DNA of 64,000 bases, taken from assembly GCA_034336665.1 (NCBI GenBank), contig CM067589.1, positions 4,307,290 to 4,371,289 on the forward strand, given 5' to 3'. The notes under the pieces are model-generated. The model had not been told where the DNA came from and did not search any database. It was given only the letters and a program-made list of their open reading frames with translations. Made by a program: the position numbers and the translations under genes. Of the stretch, positions 56,823-64,000 are shown in pieces (position 1 is the stretch's first letter; every line of letters starts with the position of its first letter). This DNA comes from Luscinia megarhynchos. Taxonomy: Eukaryota; Chordata; Aves; Passeriformes; Turdidae.

Positions 56823-59131
56823 GTTGTTTTGCATCCAAACCTGGCCCTCTGCTTTCTCCTTCTTTGTGTGGGAACTCTTCCATTCAGCTCAGGGAAAAAG
56901 GTTTAGGAAGCCGTGGGTGGACACTCTGTGCTGGATTTTACTTTTTCCCTTTTCTCTTGGAGCTCACTAAAAAATTCCTGGCTTCCCCAAAATGGAGACC
57001 ATATGGAAAAAATTATGTAAAAAGGTCACTCAAGTGGGAATAGGAAACAGCAATGCCTGGAGATAGTCCACAACCTCCCCTCTTCATACACCTTGCTCAC
57101 ATTAGGCTAATTCTGCCCAGCTTCTAACCCCACAGGCAGGGATGAGGGGTTTCAAAGAATCAAATGAGGATGAGGAGAGAACCAAAACAATGCTTCCATT
57201 GTGTTCGAGGCTACCGTGGTTTCCCCTTCTGGCTGTGGGAGAGGAGCATCTCTCCCATCTTCCAGTCTCCACCTCCCAGACATCGTCAAATGCTTTTCCC
57301 TACACGCCTCATTTTGTTTGACAGAAACCTTTCCCCAAGAGAAAAATTAGTGTGGCCACAGGACTCCCTGTGTCCACAGGGCCACCAGAACACTGTAACC
57401 TCAAAGCCTCCCCGTGAGGCAGGAACACGGACCCTGGGAAACAGCTGAGTGCCCCAAGGCTGCCTGGAGGTGGCATCAAGGGCACGGCCTGGCTTTGGGA
57501 TTGTCCTTGGGGAGCCGCGAGTGCCGTGGCCCTCTCCAGGCTGCTGCAGAGGAGGAACTGGGGGCTGAGTGTGTGTGAGTGGCTGGCACTGCTGGGCAGG
57601 GGAGTCCCTGCGGGCCCTGCCAGGGCTGGGCTGAGCCGACAGCTCAGGCACAGCTGTGCACACAGAGCCAGGGGCACTGAGACATTGCCAGCCTGCCCAG
57701 GTGCGCCCAGAGATGAAGGCAGACGCACAGAGCCCGGCACACGTGCACAGGCTCACGGCCAGGGGGGCTGCACACAAGTGCTCTGCCCTGAGCACAAGCA
57801 TCCCCGGCCAGGCCAGAGGCTCTCAGGGGCTCTTCCCACCAGGCCACAAGCACAGGCGTGTGCAGATACTCACACACACTGGGGCACAGCCACACTGCCG
57901 CACACATCACTGCACATGGCTGAGCACATGGGCCACAGGCCATAGCAAGGCATGGGACGGAGGAGATGCTGGGGAGCTCTCGTCCAGAGCTGCTCCAGAG
58001 CACACAAAGCAGGACACATGCTCATGCAGCAGTGCTACACGAGCCTCAATATGGGTGCATGTTATAAGTACATAATAAATTTTTGGCTTTTCACAGGTAT
58101 TAAAGTGAATTATATATTTATTATGTTGGAAATCTTTGATGTATCAATATAGTATGTTTTAGTCCCCTAAATTTATCAAATCTTAGAAATAATAGTGTGA
58201 TAAATATATTTTTCTAGGAGTATCACATGGTGATGTAAAAAACTTTTGTCCATGTAACTAACTCAGAATGCCAAAAGATAATCAGGATATTCTTCAGATT
58301 CCGGGATTATCCTATTTGGATGACAATGGCAGTGATGTACACCAGAACCCCAGGGAAGAAATTTTTTGATCGTCCGTTGTCAGGGACTGCACGACAGGAT
58401 GCAGCCACAAGGAGAAATAAAAAAATGTTGATTTTCAGAATGGAAATGGGAGGCAGGTTGGGGGACCTCAAAAGGACAATTTTTGAATATGTCATGAGAG
58501 TCTAGAAATGCTCAACATGTTGATGCAATTAAAGAAGTGTTCTCTGAGATAGGGTTTGCTCTTGGCTGAATTCCAAACACTTGGTGGTAAAACCAATTGT
58601 TTTATTGCTTGTCCCTTATTGTCTTTTATTATACACTTTAAATTTCACCATAAAAGTGAACATCATTTTTCACATTGCAAGCTGTGGAGGAGGGCAACCA
58701 GAATTCATTAACAAGACAAGTCACATAGTGGAGCCGTTAGATGCTGAGGAACAGACTGGAAGGGCTGGGAGCACATGAGACCCTTCCAATCAGCAGAAAT
58801 TACAAAAATATGACAGTATTATAAATCTCCACCAGAATGCTCCGGGCTGGCATCACCTGACATCCTTTCCATTTCTTCTACATTTTGTCAATATCCCTTT
58901 CCCACAAATACTTGTCCCCATGAAACCTGGAATCTCCCATACTAGCATTCAAAACAAGTGTCCTCGAGGAAACGGGAATGATGTAAGCCAGGAAATGCAA
59001 AGTCATTGTATAAGGAAAAAGCAGCTCATGCCGTATCATTCCCAGAGATGTTTCCATTCATTTCGGATTATTATAGGAATATCATCATTCATGCAGCACG
59101 AGCTGTGGGCCTTGAGGCACTGTGGGGCGAG
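56823..59131 (+). other. Spacer between genes 17 and 18
   Basis: Class C 3' flank to about 57.15 kb (right end of the five-gene inverted repeat), GC-rich block, AT-rich segment 58.06-58.68 kb related to 7.9-8.45 kb, A-gene 5' flank. No gene. Confidence 0.6.
57360..58040 (+). repeat. GC-rich conserved block, copy 4
   Basis: Near-identical to copy 1 although the flanking 57.15-57.35 kb is clearly more diverged from 24.5-24.7 kb. Confidence 0.7.
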
Positions 59132-59198
59132 GATAAAAGGCAGCCTAACTGGTGGCTCCGTCAACCACTTCTGTCACCTCCTTCTCCTTGGGAATCAG
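59132..59198 (+). promoter_or_regulatory. Core promoter and exon 1 of gene 18 (class A)
   Basis: GATAAAA 59132-59138. Exon 1 ends GGGAATCAG before GTGAGT. Only the proximal TCATGCAG box (59089-59096) survives; the distal site reads TATTATAG (59069-59076). Confidence 0.8.
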
Positions 59199-59587
59199 GT
59201 GAGTCTCAAGCCCATTTTTTCTCCTCCCTCACGAGGACAGCATTGCGATTGCCAGCTCTTCTTCCTGCCCTTTGTTCTTCTGGGAATGTTCTGCCATGGT
59301 GGTGGTGTGGGCAGAGGGGAGACCGTGTGTTGTGGCCAGAGGCTGGGGCTGGGCTGAGGTGCTGATTTTCATGGAGCCCAGGCAGGAGCACGGCTGGGCC
59401 TGGCTGAGCTGGGAAGGAGCGGGCTGGGCTCAGGCAAAGGATGCCCAGTTTGGGCCTGCACAGCCTGGAGCTGGGCAGGTAGCAGGGCCTTGTGTGGTTT
59501 GGGGTGCCTTGCGGGCTGTGTCTGAGGTGTGCGTGTGCTCTGCTTGCTCCCTGCCCTGTGTGCCAGCTGCAGCGCCAGGCTCCAGAC

Positions 59588-59914
59588 ATGTCCTGCCCTG
59601 AGAAGTGCCAGCAGTGCCAGCCCTGCAACCCTTGCTGCCAGCCCTGCGGCCCCTGCCCGCTGGCCAACAGCTGCAATGAGTGCTGTGTCAGGCAGTGCCA
59701 GAGCTCCCACGTGGCCATCCAGCCGCCGGCTGTGCTGGTGACCCTGCCCGGCCCCATCCTCAGCTCCTTCCCACAGAACACCGTGGTGGGATCCTCCACC
59801 TCCGCTGCCGTTGGCAGCATCCTCAGCTCTGAGGGAGTGCCCATCAGCTCCGGGGGCTTTGACATCTCCTGCATCACCCGCGGTTATGGTGAAAGATGTT
59901 GTCGTCCCTGCTAA
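59588..59914 (+). CDS. Gene 18: feather-type beta-keratin, class A (108 aa)
   Basis: Exact class A consensus. Exon 2 starts 59567, intron 59199-59566, poly(A) signal 60216-60221. An in-frame TAG in the intron (about 59480) breaks the upstream open frame seen in other A genes, which supports the MSC start. 3' UTR resembles gene 6. Confidence 0.95.
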   Translation: MSCPEKCQQCQPCNPCCQPCGPCPLANSCNECCVRQCQSSHVAIQPPAVLVTLPGPILSSFPQNTVVGSSTSAAVGSILSSEGVPISSGGFDISCITRGYGERCCRPC

Positions 59915-60372
59915 AGATGCTGCCGCCAACATCCTTAAACAAGAACCTCCAAAACCTCAGAGCCCGCTGCTGGAATGAATATAGAGTTCTGCAACACTGG
60001 ATTTAGACTTTTTGGCTATTACTTCCTTCTTCTGCGATTTTCTCTCTCTTCCTTTCCTTTCCTGTCTCCATATCCCAATGCCAGCCCAGTGGGACTCTCT
60101 GCTCCCCCTCTATTCCTCTCTCTATCTGCAGGCTAGGCTGCTGGACACGCCCTTTGCATCTTTGTGCTTGCTCCCAGTGCTGTCTGTGACCTACCTGCTT
60201 TTCTTCTTTCGACTCAATAAAGTTCTTTTGCATTCAAACCTGGGCCTTGGATTTCTCCTTCAATCTGGGACAAATCTTGCAGCCTCCTCAGGAGTGCCAT
60301 GAAGAAGCAGAGAGTGAGACTGATTTCTATGGGTTTTCCATGTGCCTTTTCCCGTGCAGCTTACAAAGACAT

Positions 60373-60518
60373 CCCGGACAATGAGCGTGGTGAGGCACTG
60401 GAACAAGCTGCCCCGATAAATTATATATTCGTCATTCCATGAAGTGTTCAAGGCAAGGTTGCTCGGGAATTTGAACCACTTGGTTTGGTGGATGCAGTCA
60501 ATGCCTCTTTTGTGGGGT
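60373..60518 (+). mobile_element. CR1-type LINE relic downstream of gene 18
   Basis: GCGTGGTGAGGCACTGGAAC and GAAGTGTTCAAGGCAAGGTT follow the CR1 3' region well. Counterpart of 20.40 kb. Confidence 0.75.
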
Positions 60519-61399
60519 GGCTGTGGATTTGAAAACAAAATAAAAATATTATTTAGGTTCACTCGTATGCCTAGTATTTGGGTTAAGACAGTTGCACCAC
60601 TGGAACAACCACCAAACTGTGGTGGAAAGGCAAAGAGTAAATTTATTTCCACACCTCACTCCATGGAGGAGATTGAAGCAACGCTTGGGCAGAGATGTAC
60701 AAGTGGGAGCAGTTTTCCCCTTAGGCTCAGTCCTTGCTTTCACAGTTCCTCTTTGCTCCCGTGCCCAAGTTCATCTGTGACAGGGCCTCCAAGTCTCCCT
60801 AAACACCAACATTGTTTCTACACAGATTGTGATTCCTCAAGCACAGGATAAAAGAGCAGCAGGCATCCTTTACAGTTTTTCTGGATACAGCTGGAGCTGT
60901 CTTTGTCAGACATGGGGGGAACCACTGAAATGTTTTCCCTCAATCCCTCTTCCTTCAGCCTCCTGCCCCAGCTGCCAAACTGCAGCACTTTGACACAAGA
61001 GGGAAGGTCCATGACTGTGTCAAAAACAATTGGATGAATAAAATTTGTAACAGCTGCACGATGGCCTAGGCTTCAGACAGGGGTGAATGTAAATATCAAT
61101 GAGATAAAGAAAAAGGATATTTAAAGTCTCTCAGCAAAGAGGGAATTTGCCCAACCTCCTCCGTGAAAGAGGAGCCGTGTTTTTGCCCTTGGATCCTGAA
61201 TGATGTGGCGCTGCTTTCCTGGACACAGTTGCTGGGAGCACATTTTTTGGAGGATCTGGAAGTCCTGGTGCTTGAACAGTTAAAAGAGTCCACAGATCTT
61301 GACGTTCCCAGTGCCACCCAGAACATCCATGCTGTCACTTAGAGCAAGACAATATCTGTACCCTGATCCCTTCAGGTCCATCTCCACATTTTTTGTTGT

Positions 61400-61790
61400 A
61401 AGTTTTGGTCCCCACCTCACTCAGCAGCAGTGTTAGTGGTAGCATTGGCCTGGACAGGAAGAAACTGTGTCCCATCCCAGTGAACACATCTAGGAGATAA
61501 GGGCTGATGGGGATGTCTCAAACACAGAGAGCTGGATGCCCATGCAGCCAGCCAGGGCATGGGGCTGTGCTGGGTCTGCCTGACATGCAGTTCATGTTCC
61601 CCACAGCAGCCCCGGCAGGGCTGTGCTCTGTGCTGGGTGTTACAAAGGTCTCGGTAACACTCAGTCCTTTGGCTCCTGCTGAGCAGGGCTCACACAGCAT
61701 CAGCGCTGTCTCTCAACACTCCCTTTCCCATCAGGAGCTGGGGCTTGGCAAGATCCAGAGAGTGCATCAGACAGTTGACCCAAATTGAGT
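61400..61790 (+). repeat. Five-copy spacer block, copy 5
   Basis: The most diverged copy of the block, about 0.9 kb upstream of the gene 19 promoter. Confidence 0.6.
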
Positions 61791-62651
61791 AAAAGGGATA
61801 TTCCATGCCTTAAGACATGAGCTGAGACACAGAAGCTACCGAAAGAAGAAGCAAGTCTGGGCATCTCGTATTTGCAATGTTTGCCTTCAAGTGACATCAC
61901 TACATGTGCAGAAGATCTGCTTCTTGGGAAGTGGCCGGATAGAACTTTCTGATTGGAAGCAGTGAAAAAAAAGTGGTGGCTTTTTTTTTCGATGCATTAC
62001 TGCTTGCACAGTCTTATGATTATGTTGTAGCAAACCTTCATATCTTAAAATGCTCGTTGTTTTCCTTCCTATTTTCTCTCCCTTGTTCACCTCAGAACGG
62101 GGAGTGATAGAGGGGCTGGAGGGTGCTGGCCATCCAGCCAGAGTAAACCCAGCACAGCTGGTAATAACAACCAAGGATTGTTGGGAAGAACATGTGGTGA
62201 GAAAGACCAGCATGTGGCTGGGGCCCGAGAGAGGTAGGGCAGCACTTTTCTGGGAGAAGTGTCCTTGCTGTGGCTCCTGGAGAAAAGGAAAACACAAGAG
62301 AGGGGAAGAGCAGGAAGGAGGTGGATAAAGGGCATGGACTGTTGGCCAAAGGCTGACCCAGTAGGGAGGAATCAAGACGTATCACGTGCCTGCATGGAAT
62401 GCCACCAGACCATTATTGGTGCATTCTGCCTACTCTGGCATGTTTCTATCCTGGAAATTCTTGAGGATCTCATCCTGGCCCTAAAACAAAAAGCCTTCCA
62501 AATACCGAAACCTGAAATGAAAAGGCAGCAAAGTAGGAAACCAGGATACAGCCCCTACCATTAGCTGGCATGGTGCACATTTGACATGAGCTGGACACAA
62601 AATTATGACTTCCACAAAGGTGCCTCTGGGCCTGAGGCCGTGCAGGACTGC

Positions 62652-62715
62652 TATAAAAGGCAGCCCAAGTCTCTGTGCTCTCATCCACTCCTCTCACCTC
62701 CTCCTCAGGATTCAG
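62652..62715 (+). promoter_or_regulatory. Core promoter and exon 1 of gene 19 (class B)
   Basis: TATAAAA 62652-62658. Exon 1 is 3 nt shorter than usual and ends GGATTCAG before GTGAGT. Confidence 0.85.
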
Positions 62716-63042
62716 GTGAGTGGGAAACCTCATGTCCTTCTCCTCATCCTGCTGCTTCAAGACCATCTCTTTCCTGGCTGTCGGTCTCCGCTGACAGGGG
62801 CTGTCGCAGCCCAGACCTGGGAGCTGCTTGTGCTGGGAGAGAGCAGGGGAGAGAAGGTCTTGTGTAGACACAGAGAGGCTGGGACTTGGCCCAGGTGGCT
62901 CCTGGGCTTTGAGTTGGGCAGTGCAGTGTGGGCCAGCAGGTGCCTTGGCTGCAGGGTTCTTGGGTGCAGTGCTGCCCCTCACGGGTTCTCACTTTCTTCT
63001 CCTCCCTTCCTTCTATCCTAGGTGCTTCTGTGACCCCGAGCC

Positions 63043-63339
63043 ATGTCCTGCAACCCTTGCTGCCAGCCCTGCGGCCCCTGCCCGCTGGCCAACAGCTGCA
63101 ATGAGTGCTGTGTCAGGCAGTGCCAGAGCTCCCACGTGGCCATTGAACCACCTGTTGTGCTGGTGACCCTGCCTGGCCCCGTCCTCAGCTCCTTCCCACA
63201 GAACACTGCCGTGGGATCCTCCACCTCTGCTGCTGTTGGCAACATCCTCAGCTGTGGCGGAGTGCCCATCAGCTCCGGGGGCTTTGACCTCTCCTGCATC
63301 ACCAACTGCTATGGGGGCAACAGGTGCCGTCCCTGCTAA
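63043..63339 (+). CDS. Gene 19: feather-type beta-keratin, class B (98 aa), divergent tail
   Basis: The most divergent B gene. The tail reads [10 protein letters not shown] instead of [10 protein letters not shown], losing one of the terminal cysteines (C94R) and gaining the CRPC ending of class A. The core has A38V, I47V and V56A. Silent changes (for example around GAACCACCTGTTGTG) also exceed those in other copies. Exon 2 starts 63022, intron 62716-63021, poly(A) signal 63637-63642. Length is unchanged at 98 aa. Confidence 0.95.
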   Translation: MSCNPCCQPCGPCPLANSCNECCVRQCQSSHVAIEPPVVLVTLPGPVLSSFPQNTAVGSSTSAAVGNILSCGGVPISSGGFDLSCITNCYGGNRCRPC

Positions 63340-63642
63340 AGTTCCTGGCAATATCATCAGGCAACATCTTTGAACGACTCGGAATGTCGTGCTGGAATAT
63401 AGATGGAATTTTTTGAGCATTACATTTATGCTGTGCGCTTACTGTTGCCTTGTCCCGCTCTGTTCCCTTTCTCTTGCATACCTTTCCTATCAGCACTATC
63501 CAATGCCAGCCCAGTGCGACCTGTTGGCTTCTCTCCCTCCCTCTCTCTGCAGGCCATGCAGACGGACACCCCCACTGCTCCCTAGTGGCCTCTTCAGGTG
63601 CCCTCTGTGAGCCTCCTCGTTTTCTTCTTGTGACTCAATAAA

Positions 63643-64000
63643 GTTGCTTTGCATCCAAACTTTAGCCTCTGATTCTTTTTTCATCTGGGGCAACTTCTCC
63701 CAGTAAGCTGAGGAGAAAATGCAGAGAAGAAGAGGGTGGGACTCTCTGCAGCGGATTTTACTTTTTGTCCTTTCCGTGTGAGCTGAAGAACGCGTCCCTT
63801 GCTCCTCCATAGAAATGACTGTCAGAGCAAAGAGCACATGGAGTAGAAAACAGCAAAGCCGGGGATAGCCCACAGCCACTTCCCTTCTGACACCATCCTC
63901 ACATTTAATGTTTATAACAGCTTCTGTCCAGACAGGCAGGACAGAGGGGTTTCATGGTTAATGTTGGTATCAGCCACACGAAAGAGCTGATTTGGTACAA
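63643..64000 (+). other. 3' flank of gene 19, right edge
   Basis: Related to the 3' flank of genes 3, 10 and 15 (compare 51.0-51.3 kb). The array probably continues beyond the window. Confidence 0.5.

Larger units (their letters stand above)
60222..62651 (+). other. Spacer between genes 18 and 19
   Basis: Same order as the gene 6-7 spacer: CR1 relic, LTR-like element on the minus strand (about 60.59-61.05 kb), five-copy block, B-gene 5' flank. No gene. Confidence 0.6.

Noticed and set aside
1..64000. CRISPR array, tRNA or rRNA genes, bacterial operon features
   Set aside because: No short regularly spaced repeats, cloverleaf-like sequences or rRNA sequence were seen; all structure fits a vertebrate nuclear gene array.

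Overview
This window is a tandem and inverted array of short, cysteine-rich feather-type beta-keratin (corneous beta-protein) genes from a bird genome. The evidence is the protein family itself, the two-exon layout (TATA-type promoter, non-coding exon 1 of about 37 nt, one phase-free 5' UTR intron, intronless CDS in exon 2, AATAAA), CR1-type LINE relics and solo LTRs. I cannot name the species. I count 19 keratin loci: 18 intact and one frameshifted. No other protein-coding gene is supportable.

The loci fall into three classes. Class A (108 aa, N-terminus [10 protein letters not shown]): genes 2, 4, 6, 8, 11, 14, 16, 18. Class B (98 aa, MSCNPCC): genes 3, 5, 7, 10, 12, 13, 15, 19. Class C (102 aa, MSCCQPCN): genes 1, 9 (broken), 17. 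A genes use a GATAAAA core box and a 367-368 bp intron. B and C genes use TATAAAA and a 300-321 bp intron of unrelated sequence. The central coding region is nevertheless almost identical in all classes.

Layout in order: 1 C-, 2 A-, 3 B-, 4 A+, 5 B+, 6 A+, 7 B+, 8 A+, 9 C+ (frameshift), 10 B-, 11 A+, 12 B+, 13 B-, 14 A-, 15 B+, 16 A+, 17 C+, 18 A+, 19 B+. The order has a grammar. Genes 1-5 (about 4.0-18 kb) are the reverse-complement order of genes 17-13 (about 42-57 kb). Genes 10-12 (30.46-40.06 kb) are a third, partial copy that forms a palindrome with genes 13-15 around a 1.9 kb spacer. Pairs 6-7 and 18-19 are direct copies of one A-then-B unit, and pair 8-9 matches 16-17.

Two solo LTRs (47.25-47.95 kb and 54.19-54.63 kb, the latter inside the 3' UTR of gene 16) are found only in the right-hand copies, so they postdate the duplications. 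Spacers carry duplicated flanks, CR1 relics, LTR-like modules and a nearly invariant 0.7 kb GC-rich block.

The products are structural proteins of cornifying feather cells. They assemble through a conserved beta-sheet core and cross-link through N- and C-terminal cysteines. Many near-identical copies imply high dosage and ongoing homogenisation. Feather tissue and stage cannot be told from the sequence.
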